This document shows, piece after piece, positions 1 through 13,452 of a stretch of DNA of 64,000 nucleotides. The notes under the pieces are model-generated. The model was not told the origin of the DNA, searched no databases, and worked only from the letters and a program-made list of their open reading frames with translations. Origin of the DNA: Acanthornis magna (lineage: Eukaryota > Chordata > Aves > Passeriformes > Acanthizidae); NCBI GenBank assembly GCA_036785705.1, contig JAWUZG010000299.1, positions 248,001 through 312,000 on the forward strand, read 5' to 3'. How positions within the stretch are numbered: the first letter of the stretch is position 1; every line of letters starts with the position of its first letter. A program made the translations under genes and the position numbers.

Positions 1-2389
1 TATTTGCATGGCTAAAACCAGACAAAATGAACTCCTTCCCAAGCATTAGTAGAAAATACCTTCTTATTAGGATTATTTAAAGCATAATCTGGCCACTGTT
101 GAGTTAAATCCTGTCTTTTGTGCACACATGGTGGTGGTTTCCTTTCCTTCTTGCTGGCAGTGGAGCTGTGTGGGTGCCATAGTGGTTCTGCACCATTTGG
201 AATCAAGGATTTGGGTGTCAATTAACATTTATAAACTTCAAACTAATGCCAATCTGTGACTCCAGACATTTGTTATCTCACTTTTCCTTGTTGGTAGTTG
301 TTTAACACGTTTGAGGTTTCTGCAATTCCATGAGTCAGGACTCAATGCTGCCTTCTGGTCTCCCTGCACCAGAAAGTGTCTTAATATCTTCATTTTTTCC
401 TTTTCTTTCTCTCTCCTTTTCTTTCTCTCTCTATAGGAATATCCCTAATGTATTTCCACTCTCTCTCCAAGAAATATCTATGTTTGTGGAAGATAGAAAC
501 ACATATAATACTTACAAAGATTGTTAGGAATAGGATAGCTTTCCCACTGGGAAAAAAGTCTAATTTTAATACTAACTAGATGCAGCAGGAAGGACTGTAT
601 ATCTGCTGTAGTTACAGATTTGTATTTATATATCTGTGCACACACATTCCACCAGCTTTTGAAGTGTCTACACGGAAATGGGTTGAAATGTTGCTCAATT
701 TTATAAATATTTAATTTGTAACTATATTTTGTTGGCTTTAACTACCAGCTTTTATTTGTTTTCTACATGGAAATTTCTAGGTTTTGATAATACAAGTGGA
801 GAGAGATCTTTAAAAATCCCCCTGTAAGGTATATTTCCTACTTCCACCAAAAATTTGGTAGGATTCTAATTTTTCCGCTCCATTAAAAAATAACCCAGGG
901 ACAGTCTGTTATGGGATTTTCTATGTTCTTGCTGCAATGTGCAAATCATTGTGTCCATGAATTTGACTCAACCTACAGTCTGTTCTCGTTTTCCAAATCC
1001 ATATTGATAGGAAGTGTTCCCTAGGACCTGAATATCTGTTGTTCCCTGACCATTTTCCATAGGCTTTGATGGCCATTCCCATAACCCAATGTTTTACTCT
1101 CCAACCCAATTTCTCTCTTACAGTCTCCCAAATCATAGCGAATATAAGTCCTCAAAATATCAATTTTCCTTAGTTTTTTATTCTTAAAGCAACTTCAAAA
1201 TGCTAATATTGTGTTGAACAAACAATGTGTAAAGAGAGCAAAATAACTTAAAAGTAATAAATTCTTAAAGGATTTGGAGTGGGGAAATACTGAGATTTTT
1301 TAAAAATGATTCAGAGAGAGCTTGGTAGAGCTTGTATTTACAGGTCACCCTTAAAATCTATGAAAAAAGGCCATAATTAATATTAAATTCATGATTTTCA
1401 GCCTATGTCTTTGAGAGCCTGCTTTCCATAATTTGTGACATTGAACAACTATTTTAAACCTCAGTTTGTCATGTTATTACTTTATCTTCCTCGTGTTGAT
1501 AAGGAAGACAAGTATATCATATTCATTAACAAATACCAAGACATTTGAGCCTACTTCCTACTAATCTGAATGGAAAAAAAAGATGTTTCTAAGGATCTAT
1601 AAAAATCTGTTGCATTTGGCTGGAAAGAAAAGGATCAAAGACCAACATTATTGCTTTGGGGATATATGTTTAATGCTTTAACAGATGTCATCAATCTGTT
1701 GCTCTTTAATGAGTTTCTCTCTGTGCTCCCCTGAATTAATTATCTCTTGTCATCAGTTTTATTCTTCTGGGCTGGATTTTCAGATAGAAAAAAATATTTC
1801 TGTTTCAATGCATAATCATAAAATTGAGAGAGAACAATATCCCCAGGTTTTGAATTGGTGATGAACAGCCTTGAACTTGAAGCAACACTTTTTCATTTCA
1901 TTTTGAAGGACTCAGTTCTCAGAAATCCTGAACAAAGTGTTCACCCAGCAGAAAAACAAACCCTGATGGCATTTTGCATGGATAATACACAACCTGTATC
2001 CCTCTCTCAACTCCTGAATCATGATTATTATCTAAAAGAAAATGATCATTTATGTTGAAATTAAATGTTTCACCCTTCTTTAAGGGAAAAAAAAACAAAA
2101 ACAAAAACAACAAAAAAAAAGAGGTTTCACAGGGAGGATTCACTGGAAATAATCTACTTAATGTGCTTTGGCATTATGTTCTTATAACTGCAAGGTAGGT
2201 ACCAAAGAATGTGTCCCAAAAGTTGGTGATGCCTTCAGATAGGATTCTTCAGGGTAGCTGCTCGTGTTCATTATGGTTTGAAAAGTGAAAAATATATGTA
2301 GAAGTGATCACAGAGTAGCATTGAGTAAAATATAACATTTTTAATGTATTGCAGACTTCTGCCACTCCTTCTGAAAGTGAATAATCAAA
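1..2389. other. AT-rich DNA without a recognised gene
   Basis: Frames are at most about 74 codons and overlap on opposite strands. The only structured items are the pyrimidine tract at 393-432 and the A-rich stretch at 2085-2120. Confidence 0.7.
393..432. repeat. Homopyrimidine tract followed by ATAG
   Basis: 40 consecutive T/C residues end in CTCTCTATAGG. Its form is that of a strong plus-strand splice acceptor (AG at 435-436). The frame downstream stops after about 30 codons with no family resemblance, so this is recorded only as a low-complexity tract. Confidence 0.85.
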
Positions 2390-2460
2390 GAAACACTGAA
2401 ATTTTTAAGTTGGAAAAGACCTTTAAGATCATTGACTCCTACCCTCATTAACCTTTGTTT
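2390..2460 (-). mobile_element. CR1 LINE 3'-end fragment
   Basis: The reverse complement of a CR1 3' terminus is recognisable from AAGTTGGAAAAGACCTTTAA followed by a diverged copy of the usual ATCATTGAGTCC. Only about 70 bp remains and it is old, with several substitutions. Confidence 0.75.
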
Positions 2461-4085
2461 ATGAATAAAGATCAGAGAAGAGAAAAAAAAATGGTTTTCC
2501 AGCGGAGAAAATGTTCAATAGGCAAAAGATGAAAGATCCCAAGCAATAATAATTTGCAAATGCTACTGAGCAATTTATGTTCAGCTTCATGTTCCTACTG
2601 CCCCATAGCAGCAACCAGGGGTGCTGCTGGAGAGCAAACTCAACCTTTTCTGGAATATCTGTAGACATCCCAGTGGTCTTAAAATAGATGAAATACTGTA
2701 TTCAACCATTAGCTGCTCTTTCCTTAGCAAAATAAGTACCCAGAGACTCAGTCCAGTCAAACAGCAGACTCTTCTGATATTATCTGTCAATATTTTGTAC
2801 TTTTTTATTGTCAGCTTGTAGAGTGGCGAATATCAAACAACCCTCCCCATGTCCTACTTTTTCACTTACTTTAAAGACAAAAAAAAAAAAAGAATACAGA
2901 GCTGTTTACTTAAATGAAGAGTCTTAAAGTAGCTCCCAAAACTGGTCAGTAATGATGGTACCAAGCTAATACTTTTTAAAGGTTTTCTGCTGTTACTTGT
3001 GCAAGTTCACCTGAGAATTATATTTATCTGTGTGCAGAGAAAATGCCAAACACATGAAGGCAAATGTTTACGTAGACAAAAGGGGGAACACATTTAGGAA
3101 AAATACATTGCTTAAAAATAAAGCAAAAAAACCCCCATAATCTTCAGGATCAAGTAGAAAATGGAGGCTATGGAGTGGGAAATAGAGAGAAGAGAGCCCA
3201 GGATGCCAAGTATCGAATGAAGATTCAGAAGAATATGAGTATCATTTGTTTAAGCTTGGAGCTGAATCTGCAGTTGGCAGCCTTGCTGCTGCCATGGAAC
3301 TGTTGTTAACTTCATTTCTGGGCTGGGTGGGTCACTTGGTGACCTTACAATGTGCGTTTAGAACTGTTTAATTCATTCTTAAATTGGGAACTTCAATGCT
3401 TTTTGCACTGTTTCTGCATTTTGAAAGGAGTTGTCCACCATGCATCACTTTCATCCATTTTTTAACCTCTTTTTATCCCCTTAATTAATGTTTTTCCTCC
3501 ACTGATTGACCAGCAGGGTTGGTCACTTCCATAGTCAGCCCTCTCCAGCAGAAAGATTCCCTTCTGCTGCTCCCACAGATTCACTGGATGGAACCAAAAG
3601 GTGCTCTTGACTTGTGGGCATGCCAGCTGTAAAAGTGATTATTCTCTTGAGCAAATGATTCTCCTCATGGTGAATGAGGCTGGATTAGACAATTGTATGA
3701 CAACTCACACACAATGTCCCCTCTTCTGCCTAGAAATGTAATGATATGCAGCAGCATAATGAGCTTACACTGAATTTTCAAACAGAATCCCTAATCATGA
3801 AAGCTCTTAAGTGCTCCTAATTGCAACTCTTCTTAAATGAGTGGTTTGTTGGCAAAAAGAGATTTGTGGAATTAGGCCAGCCTAATTCCGGATTCTTTTC
3901 CAGTCTCACAGAAGTGACACTTGAGGAAAACAAGTACGTTCTAAAAGCGTCACTGGGCAGCCTCATGGTAAAAGATGATGTAGGGTTTGTTGGTGACAAA
4001 ATGCAGAAGAATTCATCAGCAGATCAGATTTGTGTGCCCTTCTTCAAAAACTTGTATTCCATGAGTATCCAGGACTTCACTTTCA
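2461..4085. other. No gene recognised
   Basis: The 152-codon plus frame starting at 3821 owes its second half to the CR1 copy at 4086, and its first half shows no family motif. Nothing else is seen. Confidence 0.65.
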
Positions 4086-4255
4086 TAGAATCCCAGAATC
4101 CCAGAATGGTTTGGGTTGGAAGGGCCTCAAAGCCCACCCAGGGCCACCCCTGTCATGGGCAGGGACACCTTCCACTGTCCCAGGCTGCTCCAAGCCCCAG
4201 TGTCCAACCTGGCCTTGGACACTTCCAGGGATGGGAAGTCCACAACCTTTCCCAT
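4086..4255 (-). mobile_element. CR1 LINE 3' fragment
   Basis: This begins with the reversed 3' tail GAATCCCAGAATCCCAGAAT, then GGTTTGGGTTGGAAGGG, GGGACACCTTCCACTGTCCC and CCAACCTGGCCTTGGACACT. It is 5'-truncated at about 4255, as is usual for CR1. Short reading frames on both strands over this stretch are artefacts of the repeat. Confidence 0.93.
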
Positions 4256-4535
4256 TTTTTAAATTTATCATCTCCTTAAGGCTCTGTGAGACATAGGGAA
4301 GGTAAAAGAGATGTGGAATGCAGAGAACATGTGGATATTTGGGGTGCAGGGATCTCTGGCTCATGAGGATCTCTGGTGAGCAGCTTTCCAGTATTAAACC
4401 AGAGACAAGAGACACAGCATGGAGTAAACAACATTTACATGGACAAACTCTACCAGGAGAACAATGGAGATAGTATTGGATATCTGAGCTCTCCCTCAAA
4501 TCCCTGAAGGATGGGACCTCTCAGCATCTTCATAA

Positions 4536-4656
4536 AATCCCAGAATCCCGAATGGTTTGGGTTGGAAGAACCTTAAAGCCCATCCAGTCCTACCCCTGCC
4601 ATGGGCAGGGATACCTTCCACCAGACCAGGCTGGTCCAGGCCCCATCTTGGAGGGG
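4536..4656 (-). mobile_element. CR1 LINE 3' fragment
   Basis: A second minus-oriented CR1 lies about 280 bp beyond the previous one. It has the reversed tail AATCCCAGAATCCCGAATGG, then GGTTGGAAGAACCTTAAAGC and ACCTTCCACCAGACCAGGCT. The CCAGACCAGG variant differs from the CTGTCCCAGG of the neighbouring copy, so these are probably two insertions of different subfamilies and not one split element. Confidence 0.9.
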
Positions 4657-7600
4657 GTCAGACAGATCTCTGCAGCTGCTAACAAGGGGAAAACCAGAAG
4701 TGTCATGGAAAAGAGAGAACTTGGCACGGGATGTTGGATGGGATTGGGTAAAAAATTTTATGGGATGCATTAAGAGATGGTGGAATGCAGAAAACATATT
4801 ATGAGATACGTAGTGGAATGGCAAAAGGCAGCGAGAGAAGGGCTCAAATTTGATGCAGAAAAAGGAGATGTGAGGAACTAGAAAGCAGGGAGGACAAAAA
4901 GGATCAGTAGAATGAGAAAAGGCTGCTGGTCAGGAAGCAGTTACAATTGTTTGCACTTCTAGAGAAATGTAATTATAGAGGAGTGTGGCCATTCGTTTGA
5001 CTCTGTATTTTTAATGAACTCAGGCAATGTATGCCAGCAAAAAGTGCATGTAATGAATGAGTAATAGAGGAATGCTTGAGGAAGTGAGCAAAACATTAAC
5101 TTATGGAAATGAAACTTTTAATAATGGAAAACTTTTAAAAGCTTCTGTCTACTGACATTAAAATTAAGTATTTCAAAAACTGTCACTTAGAAACAATGTG
5201 AAGGACCACTGTGTTGCTTATACTGTTTTCCATACCAGCAGAGGTAATTCTGCTCACACATTTACCAAATATCATTGCTCATGATGAAAATCATCCCTAG
5301 AGTTACATGGTCTTGTCAATGTGACTTAGCACAAGATTTTGTGAAAGCTTCTTTTTGTTCTTCATGTAAGTAACGCTCACCACAGGATTTCCAGTCCTCT
5401 GAGATGTGAGAAAAATCAATGAACAAGAAATCTTGAAGGCATGGCCTAAGTAAAACTAAAGATTAGAAAAACAGTTGGAAATAATCCAACATACACTGTA
5501 GAGAACTTGAAAAAACATTATTAAAAAATAACCTTAGGACTTTGCTGCATCTGGTTAATGCCTTTTACATAAAGAAAGCTGCTAAAACCAAATACAACAC
5601 TGAACAGAATCAACGTTTTTTTCTCCTCGTTTCTTAAAGGTATAGGAATAGAAGATGCCTTTTCACCCACTGCCTGGGGCACCGCATCAGATCCTAGAGA
5701 CCTCCCCCAAATCAACAGAGCACTATCTATACTTCCAAAACGTATCATATGCTGGAAGGTTCTCTAAAAGCCTCTTCAAGGTGGTAAAAGCACTTTATTA
5801 AGCTCTAGTCTAAATATATTTAAAACCAGTTAATGTACCTGTTTAATTGTGCCAGCATTTTGCTTCTATCTATTCTTCATCTATGATATTTGTCCTTTGA
5901 GGGGTTTATAGGGTAATCTTTTCTCCCAATCACACATTTCTGCTACAAATTAACCCATCTGCACCAGTAATTTGTGCTCATTTTCAGCTGATCCCTGAAA
6001 ATTAGCGAGATTAGAATTCATACTGATTATTAATTGTTGCCTTGTTCAGAAGGTTGTTTTTCCTGTTTCTCTCGGGGGTTTGTTAGGGTCACAGTTCCTC
6101 TGACACAGCTGCTGGTGGTGGTGGGGTTCATAATTGTGCATCCCCTGCGCTCCAGCGCTGTCCTCAGCGCAGGGGATGGGGACCCACCCTCTGGAAGTGA
6201 CTTGTTGGTGTTTCAGGCCACGCTCCTGACAGCTGAACCTCTTTCAATCCTTATCAGCTTCACCCACTGGGCCAGAAGGAGCTGCAGCGAGCTTCATCCT
6301 CGCCTGCCTTTTGTCAGCTGTGCACAGACTTATCTTGGGCTTCTCCTGCATTGCATTCCAGCTTATGTGTTTCCTTTGTCTGAAAATCCCGACTTTCTGG
6401 TGGATTTATAATTACAGTTTTATGTAAAATAACCCCAAATCCTTAAATCCTCGCTGAAATGTTGGTCAGCCAGCCTGTATGAAAAACAGGGAAGTGGGTG
6501 AGCATGAAAACATATTATAATTCAACATTTTACAGCATTTTTTCTGGTGACAGTTTGCAAAACTGGATATAATACAAGCTATGCTCTCCAGATAAATACA
6601 GACCTCCGAGCACTCAGAGGTGAATTTCAAGGCCTGGTACACATCTGGTTTCCAGTGTAGCTTAAAATCACCTGTGTAGTTTAAAACACAGAAAATAAAG
6701 TAGGAAATTAAGGGGATGTGGCCTGCTAAAGGAAACCAATGATGCCATTGTAGCCTTTCCCTTTCCTTCCCCTCCAGGATGCATGGAGGGCAAGAAAGAA
6801 GGATTTGTGAGGATTTGTTGGACTGCCAGACCTGGCAGCCTGGCAAAGGTGCTGCCTCTCCACATCACCAGCTCCAGCCCAGCATTTATTGGGAATCACA
6901 CCCTGAACACGGACCCTGAACAGGGACAAGGAGCAGACAGAGGGACAGCACAGCCACACACAGAGTTGGTGTTGTCCCTGCCCGGGAAGGGAGAGCTGGA
7001 CAGGAATTCATCAGTAAAACCAGGAAAACAACAGTTGTTCTTATACATGGAACAACAAAGTGGAGTTTTCAAAGAAGAGCTATGCATGCCATCATGTAGG
7101 ATCAGAACTAAATTGATAACGAAATTCAGTAAATTTTGGGTAATAATTCTGAGCTCTCTTCATCTGAAGGAGTCTTCAGGTGGCACCTTCAGCTTCCTTC
7201 AGCCACTGCACAAGGAGGAGGAGAGATCCTGGTCTGCATTCCACTGGTAATGTACCTCTTGTGGGAATATTCCTGCCATGGATATAACCGGTGACTACAT
7301 AATAATATATTTCAGAAAGTGGATTAAATATCTGCTGTGCTTAGTCTAATAAAATAATCCATTAATGTCCGGCTATACAAACTTAATTTACTGTAATAGG
7401 GGGTTTTGTTACTTGAAATCCCCTGGCCATTATCTTTACCAGAGAGGGATCAATCTCAGTTAAGCAGTTAGCACTTAAGATAAAATGAGAATGGGATTAA
7501 TGGGTTTATACTGTGTTATTTAAGAGCCATTGGCAAAAAAATTACCCTCAGTCTATGTGTATAATGTGACATTTCTCCTCTGCTCCTGTACTCCCTCAAT

Positions 7601-8007
7601 ACCTTTAAAATAATAGCAATAAACATAAACCTGGCAAGAGCGAGCAGAGATTTCAGGCCTTGCAGAGATGAGCTGTAGCTTTATCTGCTCCCCTGTCTAT
7701 TTTGTCCTGTGTGTTTCAGAGTTCCCCTTTGGAAGCAGTAAATCCATCCTGTGCTTCATTTTAGGGTGCAATCTGGCAAAATGCCATCAGTTAAGGAGCT
7801 GGTGAAAACTGGAATGAGAGCTACAGTCTGGATGAACAGCTCAGGGCAGCTTTGCCACCCTGGCTGCGCTCACAGGACATTGTTAATCCTCAGGCAGCAC
7901 TTTGAAAACACAAAGTTGTAGCTACAAGTGTCCAGGTACCACTGAGCTGGGATCATTTGTTGGATTGGGGAGAAGTTTAATTCATAGAAGCACATATTTT
8001 CCCTGCC
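4657..8007. other. No gene recognised; holds the 6139-6178 hairpin
   Basis: GC content rises locally at 6050-6330 and 6780-7230, giving frames of 125-155 codons on both strands. They overlap each other and lack domains, so I do not call them. Confidence 0.6.
6139..6178. repeat. GC-rich inverted repeat, 13-bp arms, 14-nt loop
   Basis: CATCCCCTGCGCT (6139-6151) pairs exactly with AGCGCAGGGGATG (6166-6178). The loop contains CAGCGCTG, itself palindromic. GC-rich arms of this kind would make a stable stem if transcribed. Confidence 0.95.
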
Positions 8008-8072
8008 CATGGGAAAGACGTGGTCTTTAAGGTCCCTTCCAGTCCAAACCAGTCTGTGATTCTGTGAAATTC
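8008..8072 (+). mobile_element. CR1 LINE 3'-end fragment
   Basis: Forward CR1 terminus with GTCTTTAAGGTCCCTTCCAG, CCAAACCAGTCTGTG and the terminal ATTCTGTG unit. The upstream part is too diverged to place its 5' limit exactly. Confidence 0.8.
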
Positions 8073-8575
8073 GCTGTTTCTTACAAGAGATCAAAGGATG
8101 GAAAGTCAGAAGTCTCTCTACTTGTATGAATTTAATGTTTTGAGTTAATCCCATTATTTCTTTTTGCCCTGCAGATAACTAGTTCACGATATTATGATTT
8201 TTTCATTATGACTTCGGAAAAGAAAAAAAATGAGGTGCACAAAGCAAAGCTTGACAGAACGATGAGTAGATATTCTTACCTACACCTTAGCTGCAAAAAT
8301 TCCAACTGAATGTGATCATAAAACAAGTTAGTCAAAGACAGGAATTCCCAGCGGATTATCAACCGGATGGGAATTCCGGATGGGAATGGAAGCAAATAAA
8401 TAACCTGCCAGTTCCTACCTTTCACACAGTGATTAAAGGACCTGTTCTGGCAGTTTAGCCCTTGTTCTGGAGTCGGTGTCTCCAGCTGGGAGCGAGGCAG
8501 GGGGAGGCACAGTGCTCCAGGAGGGGGATGCAGTCCATGATACACAGGGAACAGGAGCAGAGCACAAATGATAGC

Positions 8576-8703
8576 CAAGGCCAGGCTGGATGAGCTTGGA
8601 GCAGCCTGGGACAGTGGAAGGTGTCCCTGCCCACGGCAGGAGGTGGCACTGGATGGGCTTTAAGGTCCCTCCCAACCCCAAACCATCTGGGATTCTGTGC
8701 TGC
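8576..8703 (+). mobile_element. CR1 LINE 3' fragment
   Basis: Forward copy with CCAAGGCCAGGCTGGATGAG, GGAGCAGCCTGGGACAGTGG, AAGGTGTCCCTGCCCACGGC and the tail GGGATTCTGTG. It is truncated at its 5' side inside the 3' untranslated region of the LINE. Confidence 0.93.
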
Positions 8704-9300
8704 ATTTTCTCAGCCTGATGTTACCTGGTGTACCAAAGCAGACTGTAAATATAATGAGATTGGAAATCCTGGATATCTTGCTTTAAATTCTGCTTCTCAA
8801 TTTACATTAGAAAGAAACTTCTTGTGTCTGTTTACCAGGCTCTGTGCAGATATATCCTGGTATTACATTAATGCCTGCAAAGCCTTCACAAATGTTTCTT
8901 GCAGAATGCTGACAGTCAAACAAGATACATGACCTGCTAATGGCTATCAGGATATACCGGGGTAAAGCACATGCCCGAGGGGAGTAATCTATTGTTTTAT
9001 CAAAGACAGATTAAAAAGCAGGACAGAATTCATTTTCTCATAGCCTTAAGTACCCTTAAAACTACTCAGAAACTTTCGTTTCCTGCTTTTTTCATTAAAA
9101 GTTTTTTCTATGTTGCTTTTATTCACTGCTCCTTTGTGCTCTGTGTGAGTTCCTCCTCCCTCACTGCTTTGCCTTCAGAGCCCTTCAGAAAGCTGGAGCA
9201 TTCTCCACACAGAGATCTGCGTGCATGTGTGAGCTATTCCTGTCTCCATCCAATAATGTGAGCTGCTCTTGCCTCCTTTTAGCCTTTTCTCTCTTCCTGC

Positions 9301-9482
9301 ATAGAATCCCAGAATCCCAGACTGGTTTGTGTTGGAAGGGACCTTAAAGCCCATCCAGTGCCACCCTTGCCATGGCAGGGACATCTTCCACTGTCCCAGT
9401 CTGCTCCAAGCCCCAGTGTCCAACCTGGCCTTGGACACTGCCAGGGATCCAGGGGCAGCCACAGCTTCCCTGGGCACAGACA
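9301..9482 (-). mobile_element. CR1 LINE 3' fragment
   Basis: Reversed copy starting ATAGAATCCCAGAATCCCAG and running through CCAACCTGGCCTTGGACACT and CCAGGGATCCAGGGGCAGCC. It is well preserved and of the same subfamily as the copies at 30.3, 48.9 and 60.7 kb. Confidence 0.93.
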
Positions 9483-9641
9483 CTGAATGGTTTGTTCCTA
9501 GAGCTGTTCCTTTTACAGTTCCATGAACAGTTTGGCTCCTGGATGAATTTATCCCTAAAGAAGAGCTGTGTCCTGACTTCAATAAACCCTCAGGGACTGT
9601 TGATGGTCAAAAAGATGGATGTACCCCTGAATACACAGAAC

Positions 9642-9705
9642 TAGGGAATCACTGAGGCTGGAAAAGACCTCCAAAACCATCAAGTCCAGCATTCAGTGCT
9701 GCACT
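9642..9705 (-). mobile_element. CR1 LINE 3'-end fragment, second subfamily
   Basis: Reversed terminus with GGCTGGAAAAGACCTCCAAA and CCATCAAGTCCAGCATTCAG. The AAAAGACCTCC-type end differs from the AAGGGACCTTA-type end of the copy 160 bp to the left, so this is an independent insertion. Confidence 0.72.
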
Positions 9706-10544
9706 GGTGTGGCTCTGCACAAGGTTCTCATCACGGTGGTCAGCATTTCCTGTGTTGGAAAGAGTCTGCATTGCATTTAGGGACTGAAAATGAATGGGAG
9801 ACGTTGCCCCTGAGGGGCTGGAATATTGGTAAAGCTCAGACAGGATATGGCAGTGCACACACACACCCCCCAGCAATTCCATCAGATCTGGGAAAACAGC
9901 ACAAAGGTTAAAATTGGTGCCTCAGCCTCCCTTCCCTTTCCTGTTCCACAGCCCCCACTGGTTGCAGAGCTGCTCTGTGCAACAGAGCTGTGTTGCTACA
10001 TCACAAATGGCCCTTCATCTGACATTCAAATCCACTGGCAGCTTTTTCCTCCCTCATTCTCTTTCCATCTCTTGCTTTGTCTCTCTCTCTGTGTCTCTTT
10101 GTAATTAACAGACATGATACTAAAACAGTGACGTGAAGTTTATATTAACTCCAGCCAGCGGTGATTTGCTACTGATGATTGATTTCTGTCTCACTAAGAC
10201 ACAGGGCATACGATTTACTGAAGAATAAATTTTTGATAACGAAAAGGTTTTGTGACAACATGAAGTATCGCCACAAAAACCAGGAGGAAATCTGGATTAT
10301 GATGCAGACGAGTCTGAAATATCATAGCTCAGAGTAAGGATTTGCCAGCTAAAATTTTTTAGGAACTCAGTTATTACAGACTCATCTTGGATGCAGAAGT
10401 CCCTGAAGTCCCCTTTGCCATCTGAATGAGAGCATTTTCCTGAGTTGATGGCTTTGTTGGTCACAGCCAGGATGTAAAGTAGAGCTGTGCCTTTGAGAAA
10501 AAGGAATTATTTATGTCTGTTTGTAGTTGTTAGTTTTTGGAGTG

Positions 10545-10573
10545 GTTTTTTTTGTTGTTTGTTTGTTTGTTTG
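10545..10573. repeat. (GTTT)n tract
   Basis: A T run followed by about four GTTT units. Similar short T- or A-rich tracts lie at 2085-2120 (AAAAAC), 34378-34410 (T-rich) and 36784-36806 (CAAAA). Confidence 0.9.
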
Positions 10574-13373
10574 AGGGGTTTTTCATATTTTATTTTAAGA
10601 GAAGAAAGTAGGCAGAAGTACCTAAAAAAAAGTTAAAGAAGATACCAATATTTTGGTTCCTGGTGAATGAATAGACTCTGTTAGATCTCATTATGGGGGA
10701 GACTTTGGGAAGAAGAAAATGAAGCCATTAAAGGAGCACATTCTGATAATGTGTTGCTTTATGGGTGGCTGTATTGTTCCTCTATTGCTTGGAGGTGTTT
10801 TTGAGGCAACGCTCCATTTCACAGTCTATTTTTAATGTAAAGAAAGGGAAGGACTCAGCTCCCAACAATCATTACTTCCTTTTATATTAGCTCACATTTC
10901 TGTTTGCAAAATATGCTGAATCCAAACAAATAAAAAGATGATACTTAAGTAAGGCTTTGCTCTATTTAAGCCAAGCTTATATGCTCTAACAGAGTTTGAA
11001 TTTTTATGCTGCAGTTTATTGCAGTGGTGCCATTTGAGCTGTTAAAGTTATTTCAACGTTTTCATTACCAAGACTGTTATCTGAAATTGCCAACTCAACC
11101 AAAAAACCTTTGCAGAAATACCCACTGTTTTGAGAGGCAGCAGTTTCTCTAATTTCACCCAGCTAAATACTGGTTTTTGCTGAAATGGAATCATAATCTA
11201 AGTATTCAGAAGATATAAAAAAATGAAATTTAGTAATTTCAGAATTTTATGCCTCTGTTACTGAGGTTATTTGATGCTTTTTCTTTCTGTAGTGCAAATA
11301 TCCATGAAATGGGTGAAGGCTATTCGAAGAATGCATACAAACCTGGGGTTTTTATTTATTTATCTCGATTCTATTTATTTAGGAATCATAGCACCACTTC
11401 AAAGGAAGTTTTTGATAGATCACAACCATGTGTGTCCAATATTATTTTAACAAGGTGGGAGGCAGAACTCTGGTGCATTTTGTTGTGGAGATCTATAGTC
11501 TCTTTTAGATTTCATATTGACTTTGGGCAGCACTGCCTTTTGGTCCTATATTAGGAAAGAAAAGATATGGAAAATCTCACAACTTCTTTTTCATGTCCCT
11601 TGTGTAGAGGGTGTAAGTTTGCATCAGCAGGCCTAGCCACATTTCCAAAGTAAATTAAATATTTAATACTGAAGAATCCTTAGGATCTGTTTTTTCTATG
11701 CATCCAAAGGTGCTTTTTAGTATCTTACAATGATTTTTGTTCTGCTGTGAAAGTTAGAGTGATGACAATTGCTTCTATGTTTTAGGAGAGATATTTTCTG
11801 GGCTGCTTTCTAAAATCCTGGTCCCTTCGTTTTCTCTGGCCATATTTCCTTTGGATGGCAGAAGGCATCATCCCTGTACTCACCATCACCTTCAGACAAG
11901 GAAACATGATATGAGAGCCAGAAAGTTGCTGCAAAGCACCCAATTTTTTTTTTTTTTAATTAAAATAAAAATACAGGCAATCAAGACAATCAGGAAACCA
12001 AGCAGATGAGCTGCCACATGACAGCAGAGTAAATATTAAACTGAGAAGGTTGAACTCAAACTCCTCTTTCTTTGAAGAGGAAAGGACATGAATAAAACTC
12101 CAGCTGAGGCACAATCATGGATAGAGGATGAAAGGAGTCCCTGGGGGACTCATATCCTATGACATGTCAAACTGTTGTTGATTCAAGCATTGCATCCATT
12201 CATAAAAATCAAAGAAAAATGAGTTGGAGTGCTCTCTACCATTTTTAAACATGTGATGCCTGAGTTTTCCCTTTTAAAAACAGTTTGGTTATTATACTAA
12301 AGGTGAATTAAAGAAACATAAAATTCCAGCTGACTCACAAATGGCAGTGGGCTTAGACCAGATCTAATTCTTTCCTTGGGTAATATTACCACCTTAAATC
12401 CACTGTCTGTACCATACAGTTTCAATTTCTTTTTCAGCTATGTTTTCGGTTTTTTTCAATGACCTGTTCTACAGGATCTAATTTAAGGGCTTTGCAATAA
12501 AAACTACTGCTTAATTCAGTGCAATGTCCAGATGCATCTGTTTGGATTAACTGTGCCCTGGAAGACATAAGGAATATGAGGAGTCGATAATCCATCTTTA
12601 TTACAAATACCTGCAGCAAGTGACTGGAACCATGCCAATACCTGTCTGTGGAAACTGCAGTGCTGCTTAAAGTGCATTTAGTGCTCCTTTATTTCTGGCT
12701 CACAAGGACTGGAGCAGAATTCAGGAAGTGTATTTCAGTCTCTGGATGAATCTTTGAATTACTGCAATGATAATCATGGGTAATTTTCTTAAACTGGAAT
12801 AAAAAATAATGGCTGAAGCAGTAAGGAGCTGTTCACAAGATGCTGGATGGGACTGGGGCCTTCCCTCTTAAATGTCCTGTTACATCTCACCCTTACACTT
12901 CTACAGCTCTGTTACGAATGGGGACAGGAGCTTAGCTGAATCTCCGCCTGTGCCCAGGCCTTTGGCAGCAGCAGGAGCTCTTGTTGGGGTGGCAGCACCC
13001 CAAGACCCAGTCTGGTTCATGAGTTCTTTAATAATGGCTGATTAGGTCTAATATGACATAAATTATCATTTATTAGACACAGTAAATAACAGACATTAGA
13101 CTTGGGACAAAACTACATACTACACAGAACAAATGCAAAGCTATGAATAGCTAAAAATGCAGTGTGTGAAAAGGTACCTATTATTATTGTTATTGCTAGC
13201 AAAGAAAATGCAATTTAGGAAACCAATGTATTTTACCAAACTCCAGTTTGGTGACATTAGAATCCTCACTCAATCCTCGAGGAAGTTACCACAGAGCTGT
13301 GTCCAGACCCTGGGGAGAAGCTTTTTCACGCTGCAGTGTCCATGTTGAAAAGCTTCTGCCTCTGTGATATTCT

Positions 13374-13452
13374 GTGTGTCTTTTATAGTGTGAAAGTGTG
13401 TCTTTTATAGTGTAAAAGTGTGTCTTTTATAATGTAAAAGTTGTGTCTTTCA
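13374..13452. repeat. 22-bp tandem repeat, three full units plus a part
   Basis: Units at 13374, 13396 and 13418 read about GTGTGTCTTTTATAGTGTGA plus AA, followed by a partial unit GTTGTGTCTTTC. Confidence 0.92.

Noticed and set aside
6783..7250. 155-codon plus frame
   Set aside because: No recognisable motif, overlapping minus frames, and composition typical of non-coding DNA.
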